64,000 bases of DNA, from contig JAFKMZ010000012.1 in assembly GCA_017305055.1 (NCBI GenBank), positions 1-64,000 on the forward strand. Reading direction: 5' to 3'. A program made the position numbers and the translations under genes. Of this stretch, positions 9,036 through 18,301 are shown piece after piece. The stretch is from Lysobacterales bacterium (lineage in GTDB: Bacteria > Pseudomonadota > Gammaproteobacteria > Xanthomonadales > Rhodanobacteraceae). The notes beneath the pieces were generated by a model. The model was not told where the DNA came from, did not search any database, and saw only the letters and a list, made by a program, of their open reading frames with translations. Numbering within the stretch: position 1 is the stretch's first letter; every line of letters begins with the position of its first letter.

Positions 9036-10115
<1,080 letters not shown>

Positions 10116-10131
10116 AACGCAGGGCCGCGCC

Positions 10132-10398
10132 TCAGGCGCAGCGAAAGCCGGGCGCCACGACGAGCCCGGCATCCTCACGCCTCACGCTCTCGACCCGGGC
10201 CGCCGGTGGCCCCTGCTGCAGCCAGCGCTGCAGCGCGGCGAGGGCCTCTTCCGTACCGCTGGCCAGGACCTCGACCGTGCCGTCGGCAAGATTCCGCGCG
10301 TGTCCGTCGAGGCCGAGGCGGATGGCCTGCTCGCGCGTGCTGGCGCGGTAGAACACGCCCTGCACGCGGCCGGCCACCATGAACCTGGCCGTGGCCAT
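10132..10398 (-). CDS. acyP: Acylphosphatase
   Basis: Small (88 residues) alpha/beta enzyme hydrolysing carboxyl-phosphate bonds of acylphosphates. The phosphate-binding loop GRVQGVFYR with its catalytic Arg is near residue 18, and the catalytic Asn is in GHARNLADGTVEV. The ATG at 10398 overlaps the stop of the thioredoxin gene (ATGA), indicating translational coupling in a YihY-thioredoxin-acyP operon. It converges with prfA, from which it is separated by 16 bp. Nothing unusual is seen. Confidence 0.94.
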   Translation of the reverse strand: MATARFMVAGRVQGVFYRASTREQAIRLGLDGHARNLADGTVEVLASGTEEALAALQRWLQQGPPAARVESVRREDAGLVVAPGFRCA

Positions 10399-10877
10399 CA
10401 CTTGCCGCCGATCACCGCGGCCAGCTTGGCTGGCGTCAGCGGGCCCACGATGTGCGCGGCGACCTTGCCGGCCGGGTCGATCACCCAGGTGGTCGGCAGA
10501 CCCCGCGGTTCCTCGAAATCCGCTGGCGGATGGTCCAGGCCGACCTTGGCGATCGGATAATCCACGGGGTGCTTGCGCAGGAAGGCCTTGATCTCCGCCT
10601 CGTCGTTGTCCTGGTAGGCCAGGCCAATGGCGCGCACGTTCTTGCGGCTGGCGACGAAATGCGAGATGTCGGGCATTTCCTCGATGCATGGCGCGCACCA
10701 GGTCGCCCAGAAATTGACGATCACCCAGTTTCCCCGCTGCGCCGCCAGGTCGAAGTCCTGGCCGTCCAGCGTGGTCACGCGCAATTGCGGATGCGTGGGC
10801 ATCGCCGCCGGCGCCGCCATGGGCAGCAGCAGGCACAACAGCGCGAAAGGGGTGCACAACAGGCGCAATGGGCTCAC
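10398..10877 (-). CDS. TlpA-family thioredoxin-like protein
   Basis: A 159-residue secreted or membrane-tethered thioredoxin-fold protein. A GTG start at 10877 overlaps the upstream stop (GTGA). The first ~25 residues form a signal peptide (SPLRLLCTPFALLCLLLPMA, then an AAPA-AMP cleavage region). The redox motif is FWATWCAPC, followed by the cis-Pro loop RGLPTTWVID. Proteins of this family reduce periplasmic disulfides, often for cytochrome c maturation, but no cytochrome genes are adjacent and the partner is unknown. It is the middle gene of a tightly coupled three-gene operon. Confidence 0.9.
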   Translation of the reverse strand: MSPLRLLCTPFALLCLLLPMAAPAAMPTHPQLRVTTLDGQDFDLAAQRGNWVIVNFWATWCAPCIEEMPDISHFVASRKNVRAIGLAYQDNDEAEIKAFLRKHPVDYPIAKVGLDHPPADFEEPRGLPTTWVIDPAGKVAAHIVGPLTPAKLAAVIGGK

Positions 10878-12154
10878 GCGTTCATCTCCGTGGCATCGGT
10901 GCCGGCAGGGGCGGACTGCCGAGGATAGACCTGTTCCAGGCACGCTCCCAAGCGTGTCGCCAGGACATCGGCCAGCCCATCGAGCAGGTCCAGCAACGGT
11001 GCCGGCAGCTCGATGCCGAGTGTGGCCGCAGCCTCCAGGGGACGCAACGGCAGGCGGTGGCTCGAGTGCTGGTAGACGCGCAGCAGGTCGGCGCTGTCCA
11101 GGCTGTGCACCAGCAGCCACCCGCCATCCTCGTTTGCCTCGACCAGGCCGGCCCGGCGCAGGTCGTCGAGACAATCGTCGATCAGCGTGCTGGGCAGACA
11201 GGGTTCGGCCGTGCGGATGTCCTGGGCCGCGACGCGCTCGCCGCGACGCTGCGCGTCGACAAAATGCCCCAGGACCACCAGCAGGCCCAGGAACCCGGCG
11301 TCCGCCGGCAGTTGCCGCGGCGGCCCGGCATAGTCGAAAGCCGAGAGCGAGGCGGCAATCGACGCGCTGAAGATCACGATGACCCAGGACAGGTAGATCC
11401 ACAGCAGGAAAATGGGAATGGCGGCAAGCACACCGTAGATCTGCTGGTAGGTCTGCGCGTGCTGGACGAATACCGAAAAGCCCCAGCGCGCCACCTCGAA
11501 CAGGATGGCGCCCAGCAACGCACCGACCGCCGCATCCCGGCGTGGCACCGCGCAGCTGGGAATGCCGGTGTACATCAGCCACAGGGTGAAGAACGTCACC
11601 AGGAACGGCAGCGTGCTGAGCAGGCTCTGGGCGAGCGCACCCACCTGTCCGATCGCGCCATGCAGCAAGGGCATGGCGGTGACATAGGAGGTGATGGCGA
11701 TGCCGCCCACCACCAGGATCGGCCCCAGGGTCAACGCCGCCCAATACAGCAGGATGCGCGAACCCCAGCTGCGCGGTGCGGGCACCCGCCAGATGCGGTT
11801 GAGCCGGTCCTCGATGCTGATCATCATTGCCAGCGCACTGAACAGCATCACCACGATGCTGATGCCGGTGAGCTTGCTGGCGTTGTCGGCAAAGCCGAGC
11901 ATGGCGCGCTGCACGGCCTCGCCGGCGGCGGGCACGAAGTTGGCGAACACGAAGTCGATCAAGGTGTCGCGTGCCGGCTGGAACACCGGGAACGCCGCAA
12001 ACATGGCGAACACCGCCACGGTCAACGGCACCAGCGACACCAGGGTCGTATAGGCCAGCGCGCCGGCAGTCTCGAAGCACTTGTCGTCGACGAAGCGGCC
12101 CCACACGAAGAGCGCAAAGCTGCGGGTGCGATCGCGATCGAAACGTCGGGTCAT
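10874..12154 (-). CDS. YihY/BrkB-family inner-membrane protein
   Basis: A 426-residue integral membrane protein of the YihY/virulence factor BrkB family (formerly annotated RNase BN). The ATG at 12154 starts MTRRFDRDR, and the family signature region FETAGALAYTTLVSLVPL follows at about residues 26-43. Five to six hydrophobic segments run to about residue 285. The C-terminal ~130 residues are soluble and contain a winged-helix-like stretch (LPSTLIDDCLDDLRRAGLV). The transported or bound substrate is unknown for the family. The frame is open upstream of 12154 but lacks family similarity there. It is divergent from wrbA. Confidence 0.9.
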   Translation of the reverse strand: MTRRFDRDRTRSFALFVWGRFVDDKCFETAGALAYTTLVSLVPLTVAVFAMFAAFPVFQPARDTLIDFVFANFVPAAGEAVQRAMLGFADNASKLTGISIVVMLFSALAMMISIEDRLNRIWRVPAPRSWGSRILLYWAALTLGPILVVGGIAITSYVTAMPLLHGAIGQVGALAQSLLSTLPFLVTFFTLWLMYTGIPSCAVPRRDAAVGALLGAILFEVARWGFSVFVQHAQTYQQIYGVLAAIPIFLLWIYLSWVIVIFSASIAASLSAFDYAGPPRQLPADAGFLGLLVVLGHFVDAQRRGERVAAQDIRTAEPCLPSTLIDDCLDDLRRAGLVEANEDGGWLLVHSLDSADLLRVYQHSSHRLPLRPLEAAATLGIELPAPLLDLLDGLADVLATRLGACLEQVYPRQSAPAGTDATEMNA

Positions 12155-12383
12155 GAGCGTCCCTGGGCGCCTGGGCCGTAGAAGCCGTGCGGGCTGCGAA
12201 GCCCTCTGCGCAGTCCACTGTCCGCCGCTACTCGCTTGGCCCATGGGACCACGATGGGCTCGCGCATCGTCAAAAAACTGTCCTCGCACATAGGCCTTCT
12301 CGCCTCGAACGTTTCTTCGGCCCAGGCTCCTGGTGGTGCGCGGCGCCGGTCCGGCCACGGGCAGGGTTCGACCGGTACACTAA

Positions 12384-13380
<997 letters not shown>

Positions 13381-13384
<4 letters not shown>

Positions 13385-13890
13385 CCCGCCATGTCGCCCT
13401 GCTTCGCGCCGTCAACGTCGGCGGCACCGGCAAACTGCCCATGAGCGAGCTCAAGGCCATGGCCGAGGCGGCCGGTTTTGCGAATGTCCGCACGTACATC
13501 GCCAGCGGCAACCTGCTCTTCACCAGCAGGCTCGGCGAAACCGCCATCAAGAAAAAGCTGGGGCAGGCGCTGCACGACTACGCCGGCAAGGCAGTCGACG
13601 TGCTGGTACGCAGCGCCGACGAAATGGTCCGGGTGCTGGCCGACAATCCTTTTCCGGATGCGCCGGGCAACCGCGTGGTCGCGATTTTTCTCGACCAACC
13701 GCCCGGCGCCGGCGCACTTGACGACGTCAGGCATCGTCAGCAAGAACGACTGGCCTGCGGCAAGCGCGAAATCTACGTGCACTATGGCAAGGGCATGGCC
13801 GACTCGCGCCTGCTGATCCCCGCGGCAAAAACCGGCACGGCGCGCAATATCAACACCATCGCCAGGCTGGCCGCGCTTGCTGCCGAGTGA
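13381..13890 (+). CDS. DUF1697 domain protein
   Basis: A 169-residue soluble protein. The N-terminus HVALLRAVNVGGTGKLPMSE is the hallmark of DUF1697, an uncharacterized family of ~180-residue bacterial proteins. Later family features are VRTYIASGNLLF and the C-terminal TARNINTIARLAAL. The ATG at 13381 overlaps the previous stop. It is the last gene before the repeat-bearing accessory region, whose first inverted-repeat unit starts 25 bp after this stop. No biochemical role can be assigned. Confidence 0.9.
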
Positions 13891-13914
13891 GCCGCCCCGG
13901 AGTCAACCGCCAGT

Positions 13915-13968
13915 GAACGGTGCCAAGTCCATTTCCTGGCAGGCGACAGGTGAACCTGACACTGTTCC
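13915..13968 (-). repeat. Cassette-boundary inverted-repeat unit 1
   Basis: Two inverted half-sites: GAACGGTGCCAAGTCCATT (13915-13933, degenerate) and AGGTGAACCTGACACTGTTC (13948-13967). They form an imperfect stem with a short loop. The unit belongs to a family repeated at 14464, 15773 and 16049. The TAG stop of the adjacent GNAT gene (13968-13970) directly abuts the second half-site, so the unit lies immediately 3' of that gene. Confidence 0.75.
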
Positions 13969-14438
13969 TACGGCCCGGACTCCGGCGTCGCAACATGCCA
14001 TTCGAAGTCCAGCCAGTCCGTGTTCTCTTTCGCGCCGAGCCTCTCGTAGAACCTGATCCCCGGCAGGTTCCACGGTCCCACTGTCCACTTTATCGTCGTG
14101 CAGCCAGTTGCCTTCGCTTCGGCTTCCAAGGCGCGCATGAGCCGCTCGCCCAGGCCGCGACCCCTGTGTGCCTCGGCGACAAACAACTCCTTCATGTAGA
14201 TGGCCGGCCGCGCCTGCGCCGTATAGGGAAGGAAGTAATACACCAGCATCCCACAGAGCTTCCCTGCCTCTTCCGCGACGATGCTGTAGAAGTCCGGTGG
14301 ATTCTTCCGGAACCCGCTCGCGCGCGCGATATCGGGCGTGATGGCGAAGGCGTCGATGTATTTTTCAAATACCGCCAGCTCCCTCATCAGCTCCCAGAGC
14401 GCGTCGACATCGCCCTCAACAGCTTTCCGAATCTCCAT
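13968..14438 (-). CDS. GNAT-family N-acetyltransferase
   Basis: A 156-residue single-domain GNAT enzyme. The ATG at 14438 opens MEIRKAVEGDVDALWELM, and the acetyl-CoA binding motif is ELFVAEAHRGRGLGERLM (about residues 89-106). WNLPGIRFYERLGA near the C-terminus is the usual GNAT beta-5/alpha-4 region and resembles diamine/spermidine acetyltransferase-like GNATs; the substrate is undetermined. The stop codon touches repeat unit 1, and unit 2 lies 25 bp upstream of the start. It is the first of three intact minus-strand genes each bounded by these units, and likely mobile. Confidence 0.88.
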   Translation of the reverse strand: MEIRKAVEGDVDALWELMRELAVFEKYIDAFAITPDIARASGFRKNPPDFYSIVAEEAGKLCGMLVYYFLPYTAQARPAIYMKELFVAEAHRGRGLGERLMRALEAEAKATGCTTIKWTVGPWNLPGIRFYERLGAKENTDWLDFEWHVATPESGP

Positions 14439-14463
14439 AAACTCCTACCTGCATGTGAATCCC

Positions 14464-14531
14464 GGAACGGTGTCGGGTTCACTTCTTCGTGGATAGTCAA
14501 GTGTAGTCAAGTGAACCTGACACCGTTCTCC
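14464..14531 (-). repeat. Cassette-boundary inverted-repeat unit 2
   Basis: The best-preserved copy. Half-sites GGAACGGTGTCGGGTTCACT (from 14464) and AGTGAACCTGACACCGTTCT (from 14510) pair over about 20 bp with a single mismatch, around a ~25-nt loop containing TCCACGAAG on the minus strand. It lies 14 bp after the stop of the JmjC gene and 25 bp before the GNAT start. Length (68 bp) and position 3' of a gene resemble integron attC sites, but the terminal boxes do not match the attC consensus. Confidence 0.8.
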
Positions 14532-14544
14532 GAAGAATGGCGCG

Positions 14545-15738
14545 TCACTCCCCCTCCAGCTCCAGGATGCCGCTCGCCAGGAGCCGTTCCGCGAGCGCCA
14601 GCCGCACCTCGTCGCCGACCGCGCCGGGGATGTCGCGGGCGCGGAAGCTCTGTGTGCGCGCGACAAAGGAGATCGCCTCCTCGGCGCCGCGGTGCAGGTA
14701 GTGGTGGCCGCCGGGATAGGCGAAATCGATCTTGGTCTGGTTGCCGCTCAGGTGATGGATGCAGAGCGGGTTCTGGCGCAGCCGGCTCGCGAGCGTGAGC
14801 CGCGCCGGCGCCATGGCCGGGCGCAGCTTGTCGAGCTTGCCTACCGTCTGCGAGGCGCGCTGCTGCAGGGCATCGGCGACGAAGCCGTCCATCCCGCAGT
14901 AGTGGGCGAGCGCCGCGACACCGCCGCGCACATGGGCGGGGACATTGCCGAACTTGCCACTCTCGCTCTGCCGCGCCATGCGCTCGCCGATGCTCTCGCG
15001 CAACGGCCGCTCAATGTCGGAGAGGCGGTCGATGCAGGCGATCAGCGCCTCGCGCAGCGTCACCGGCGTGAAGCCGATCGAGACGTGGATCGCGTCGCTC
15101 GTGGCATCGACGCAGTGCTTGGTACCGCGCGGCAGGTACAGGAGGTTTCCGGGCGCGATGTCGACGACGGCGAAACGCTCGATCGTCTCCTCGCCCTCGG
15201 GGATGCCGCGCCACACATTGGGCAGCTCCGAACGGTCGGTCGAGATGTACCAGCGCTTGGTGCCCTTGATCTGCGCCACGATCAGGTCGAAATCGTCATG
15301 ATGGGCCGGCGCACGCGCGCCGCCGCGGCTCCAGAACACCTCCGCGCCGACGGGCACCAGGAACATCGCCTCGAGCGCGCGCACCACAGTCTCGAGCGCG
15401 GGATTGATCGCGCGCATCGCCGGCAGCCTGACGGTGTAGCCGCGCGCGTGGAAGGCGTCGATCTTGGCCTTGAAGGCGGTGGCGTCGCCGAGCGCTTCCA
15501 GCGTCGGGATCGGTCCGGTCGGCGCCGCGGCATGGCTGCCCAGATGTGGGGCGAGGCGCGCATAATCGGCAAGGATCGCGTCTTCCGGATCGCCGCCCAG
15601 GAGCGCCGCACGCCAGTCGCGTCCGGCGGCGTCGCCGACGAAGAAGAACGTCTTGCCCAGGATCTCGTCGAGAAATCTGCCCAACGGCAGCGGCGCGAGC
15701 AGCTGCGTCACGATCTTTTCGGCTTGATCCAGATTCAC
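14545..15738 (-). CDS. JmjC/cupin-domain protein (ROXA-like)
   Basis: A 397-residue protein with a JmjC-type cupin fold (Fe(II)/2-oxoglutarate oxygenase family). The metal-binding region is visible as APAHHDDFDLI (His-x-Asp) with a distal His in LPRGTKHCVDA. VFWSRGGARAPAHHDD and NLLYLPRG are typical of bacterial JmjC and ribosomal-oxygenase-like proteins. The GTG at 15738 is chosen because the open frame upstream passes into a repeat unit; AAGGGG lies about 11 nt before it. The substrate is unknown. The gene lies between units 2 and 3 on the same strand as its cassette neighbours. Confidence 0.82.
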   Translation of the reverse strand: MNLDQAEKIVTQLLAPLPLGRFLDEILGKTFFFVGDAAGRDWRAALLGGDPEDAILADYARLAPHLGSHAAAPTGPIPTLEALGDATAFKAKIDAFHARGYTVRLPAMRAINPALETVVRALEAMFLVPVGAEVFWSRGGARAPAHHDDFDLIVAQIKGTKRWYISTDRSELPNVWRGIPEGEETIERFAVVDIAPGNLLYLPRGTKHCVDATSDAIHVSIGFTPVTLREALIACIDRLSDIERPLRESIGERMARQSESGKFGNVPAHVRGGVAALAHYCGMDGFVADALQQRASQTVGKLDKLRPAMAPARLTLASRLRQNPLCIHHLSGNQTKIDFAYPGGHHYLHRGAEEAISFVARTQSFRARDIPGAVGDEVRLALAERLLASGILELEGE

Positions 15739-15772
15739 CTGAGCATTCCCCTTGCCGCGTGTGTGAGAACTA

Positions 15773-15838
15773 GCGAACGGCGTCAGATTCACTTCTTCGC
15801 GGTAGATAAGTGGCCTGCCCCCGACCTTCCTGCTCTTT
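15773..15838 (-). repeat. Cassette-boundary inverted-repeat unit 3 (degenerate)
   Basis: One half-site is clear (GCGAACGGCGTCAGATTCAC, 15773-15792). The other, about 15806-15830, has diverged (AAGTGGCCTGCCCCCGACC), but the loop still reads CCGCGAAG on the minus strand, matching CCACGAAG in units 2 and 4. It lies 35 bp upstream of the JmjC start and at the 3' end of a gene fragment. Confidence 0.6.
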
Positions 15839-16048
15839 TCTTCCTCCAACGCACAAGAATATCGCAGCTCGTTCGGTAAGTACCGTCAAGCTCACCTTCT
15901 GCGGTGCGGATGCCGGCAAGGTTGACGACCGCCGGAAACACATACGCACCCGAGCTGGGTGATGGGGCTATCCGGGTCGCACGGAATATGCCGCCAGCAT
16001 AGGTGTCGCCGGTCGCGCTTGGCCCTCCACCAGCAAATGCGGAACGGC
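15789..16048 (-). pseudogene. Unidentified C-terminal gene fragment between repeat units
   Basis: An open minus-strand stretch of about 85 codons lies between units 3 and 4, with no start codon near its 5' edge. It reads GDTYAGGIFRATRI, then AGIRTAEGELDGTYR and TSCDILVRWRKKR, and stops inside unit 3. I do not recognise it. The composition looks like real protein, not random high-GC frame. It is most likely the 3' remnant of a gene whose 5' part was lost when unit 4 and the dehydratase arrived. Confidence 0.4.
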
Positions 16049-16168
16049 GGAACGGTGTCAGGTTCACTGCCAAACCCTTGATCCGACTAGCGGATTCGTG
16101 GGGAAACCTCAGTGTCAGGTTCACTTCTTCCACTTCTTCGTGGTTAAGTGCACCTGACACCGTTCTCC
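16049..16168 (-). repeat. Cassette-boundary inverted-repeat unit 4 (compound)
   Basis: Three half-sites: GGAACGGTGTCAGGTTCACT (16049-16068), AGTGTCAGGTTCACTTC (16111-16127) and AAGTGCACCTGACACCGTTC (16146-16165). The last two face each other around CCACTTCTTCGTGG, and the first pairs equally well with the last. The stop codon and last residues of the dehydratase lie inside the third half-site, so this unit is fused to that gene's 3' end. Confidence 0.75.
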
Positions 16169-17130
16169 TCTTTGCGATTACCAGCAAGGACATTGGCGAA
16201 GATCTCACGATCTACGTTGGATCCGGTCAGCACTGCCGCGACTTTCTTGCTGCCCAACTGACCCCGCTCTTTGGTGATCGCAGCGATTGCTGCGGCACCT
16301 GATCCTTCCGCGCAATTGTGCGTGCACTCGTAGATGGCCCGCATGGCCTGGGCAATCTCCTCATCTGTCACTTCTACGATGTGGTCCACATACCGCCAGA
16401 TGGCGTCCAAAGCTTCCGGCTGCGGAACGCGGCATGCCATGCCATCCGCCAGCACCGTTGAGGTGGGCGATTCCGTCTGCTGCTTTGACGCGAATGAAAG
16501 TGCATAGGCACGCGCATGCGCGGAAACCACCCCGACCATCTCTGTGCTCGGGCTCAGTGCGTTGCGTACTGCAATTGCGCCACAAATGCCGGAGCCAAGC
16601 CCGATTGGGACATACATGCGGTCAATGCCGTCAATGGCGCGGAAAAGTTCCAAAGAGTACGTTGCAACTCCTCGCACCAGCAGGTCGTGAAATGACGGAA
16701 CCATGTGGTCGCCAGATACTTCCGACACGGAGATGGCATGCTCTCTTGCGGCCTGGAAATCATCGCCGTACTCGATAAGCTTGGCCCCAAGCGCCCGCAT
16801 TGCGGCATTTTTCTCCACGCTGTTCCCTGTAGGGACAACGATGGTGCTTGAAAACCCGTGCCGCTTTGCAGCAAGCGCCACGGACTGGCCGTGATTGCCA
16901 CGGGTTGCTGTTATCACCTCGCGTGTGCCACCGCTATTTGCGAGGTCGGCGAAGTACACCAAGCCACCGCGAACCTTGAACGCGCCCACAGGCGTATGGT
17001 TCTCGTGCTTTAGCCATACCTCGGCGCCGAGCCTCGCCGATAGCAAGGGCCAACAGTACTGAGGCGTTGGGGACAGCACCGAGTAGACATGGTGCGCTGC
17101 GGACTCAATTTGTCTGATCGTCGGCAACAT
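16144..17130 (-). CDS. Threonine dehydratase-like PLP enzyme
   Basis: Fold-type II PLP enzyme (threonine/serine dehydratase family), 328 residues. The PLP lysine lies in TPVGAFKVRGG (about residues 47-57), the substrate-binding loop in TATRGNHGQSVA, and a Gly-rich phosphate-binding loop in PIGLGSGICGA. It lacks the C-terminal ACT-like regulatory domain of biosynthetic IlvA, so it is a catabolic or specialised dehydratase, or possibly a related ammonia-lyase. By eye it is clearly less GC-rich than the genes around it, suggesting transfer. Its last seven residues (ENGVRCT) are encoded by the inverted-repeat unit. Confidence 0.85.
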   Translation of the reverse strand: MLPTIRQIESAAHHVYSVLSPTPQYCWPLLSARLGAEVWLKHENHTPVGAFKVRGGLVYFADLANSGGTREVITATRGNHGQSVALAAKRHGFSSTIVVPTGNSVEKNAAMRALGAKLIEYGDDFQAAREHAISVSEVSGDHMVPSFHDLLVRGVATYSLELFRAIDGIDRMYVPIGLGSGICGAIAVRNALSPSTEMVGVVSAHARAYALSFASKQQTESPTSTVLADGMACRVPQPEALDAIWRYVDHIVEVTDEEIAQAMRAIYECTHNCAEGSGAAAIAAITKERGQLGSKKVAAVLTGSNVDREIFANVLAGNRKEENGVRCT

Positions 17131-17418
17131 GGTTGGTATGCGTTCTCAAGGATGGCCTGAACCAGCTCGCTCTTGACCGACATTGCCGCGACGGCAGGGA
17201 TGACGACAGTTGTTCACAGTTTCCCCAACGCAAAGTCGATTCCTCGGTGGAGTGTAGTCCCGCAACCTATCCCGCAGTGCCGGCACAAGCGCCACAAAGG
17301 AAATCGGGTCGAGCCAACGGCGCACCTGCATGGCCGCAGTCCCATTCCCCCATCCAATCCACATGGTTCCTGCGCGGACAAATGTGGCGCCACACGGCTT
17401 GGAAGACACCCCGGTGCC
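17131..17418. other. Intergenic gap at the right end of the accessory block
   Basis: This 288-bp stretch between the dehydratase start and the thioesterase stop holds no frame I can defend and no copy of the cassette repeat. It probably contains the dehydratase promoter and the junction with the core chromosome. Confidence 0.4.
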
Positions 17419-18204
17419 TTACCCGAATACCACCATGCTCTGCCGGCTCAGCGCCAGCGGCTCGCCGTGCGGGCCCCAGAGCATCACGCTCTGGTTGGTG
17501 TAGCCATCGCGGGCGGCGAGCAGGGTGGCGTCGATACGCCAGTCATCGAGGCCGAGGTCGTCGTAGCGCGTGCGCAGCAGTTCCAGCATCCAGGTGAGCG
17601 AGCTGCCTGCGGTCGGCTGCGTGAACATGCCCAGCGCCAACGGCGGAATGAAATCGGCGAATGCAAGGACATGGGTTTCATCGGGCGGGCCGTCGTCGCG
17701 CAGCGAGACTTGCACGACGGCCTCGCGCTGCGTGCCGCCGCTGAACGGCAGGTCGCCGCGCAGCCAGCGCACACGAAAGTGCTGGAAGAATGCCGGCATG
17801 GCCGCCGGGACGTAGGGCACTTCCCGCGCCGCCGGCACGTCCACCGCCTGCTGCCTGGGCTGGAAGTCCAGCACGGATGGCCGGGCGCAGCCGAACACGC
17901 CCAGCAGCCGGCACAGCAGCTGCCCGCCGGCGTACAAACCCGCCTCGACGTGCATCGTGCTGCTTCCCTTGCGCAGGCAGGCGGCGCGGATCGCGACACT
18001 GCCCGCGGGCACGGGCGCTAGGAACGTGACCTGCAGCGTGCGCAGCGCCAGCTCCACCGGCACCAGCCCGCGCATCGCGCGCAAGCCAAGCGCCGCCTGC
18101 AGGCCGCCGAACGCACTGCGACCCTGCAACCAGTCCGTACCGACCTCGCCACGCCAGGAGTCGCCGTCGCGGATGACGCTGCGCATCGCCTGGGAAAAGT
18201 TCAT
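17419..18204 (-). CDS. Acyl-CoA thioesterase (double hot-dog)
   Basis: A 261-residue protein of the acyl-CoA thioesterase family with two hot-dog halves (TesB-like type II). The N-terminal half has GRSAFGGLQAALGLRAM and LQVTFLAPVPAGSV. The C-terminal half has HVLAFADFIPPLALGMF and LLAARDGYTNQSVMLWGPHG, the usual closing strand of these enzymes. The ATG at 18204 is supported by GAGGGA six nt upstream. It is divergent from an acyl-CoA dehydrogenase across 97 bp, suggesting shared regulation in fatty-acid or acyl-CoA metabolism. The preferred acyl chain is unknown. Confidence 0.85.
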   Translation of the reverse strand: MNFSQAMRSVIRDGDSWRGEVGTDWLQGRSAFGGLQAALGLRAMRGLVPVELALRTLQVTFLAPVPAGSVAIRAACLRKGSSTMHVEAGLYAGGQLLCRLLGVFGCARPSVLDFQPRQQAVDVPAAREVPYVPAAMPAFFQHFRVRWLRGDLPFSGGTQREAVVQVSLRDDGPPDETHVLAFADFIPPLALGMFTQPTAGSSLTWMLELLRTRYDDLGLDDWRIDATLLAARDGYTNQSVMLWGPHGEPLALSRQSMVVFG

Positions 18205-18301
18205 GGCAGTCCCTCGCATGGCATCCGCCGATGATGCCAGTGCTGCGGGTCGCACGCGCGCCGCCTATACTCGGGTCACCCCTCGCGTCCCCGAGCGCGC
18301 C

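Noticed and set aside
10398..12218. A ~600-codon frame joining the thioredoxin to upstream sequence
   Set aside because: Everything before the GTG at 10877 is out of phase with the YihY gene and shows no protein family; the signal peptide begins at the GTG.
14464..14531. Calling the inverted-repeat units integron attC sites outright
   Set aside because: The inner AAC...GTT agrees, but the outer bases do not match RYYYAAC/GTTRRRY, stems lack the usual unpaired spacers, and no integron integrase is visible.
16110..16168. A frameshifted dehydratase C-terminus
   Set aside because: The enzyme reaches normal catalytic-domain length; only the last few residues come from the repeat unit.
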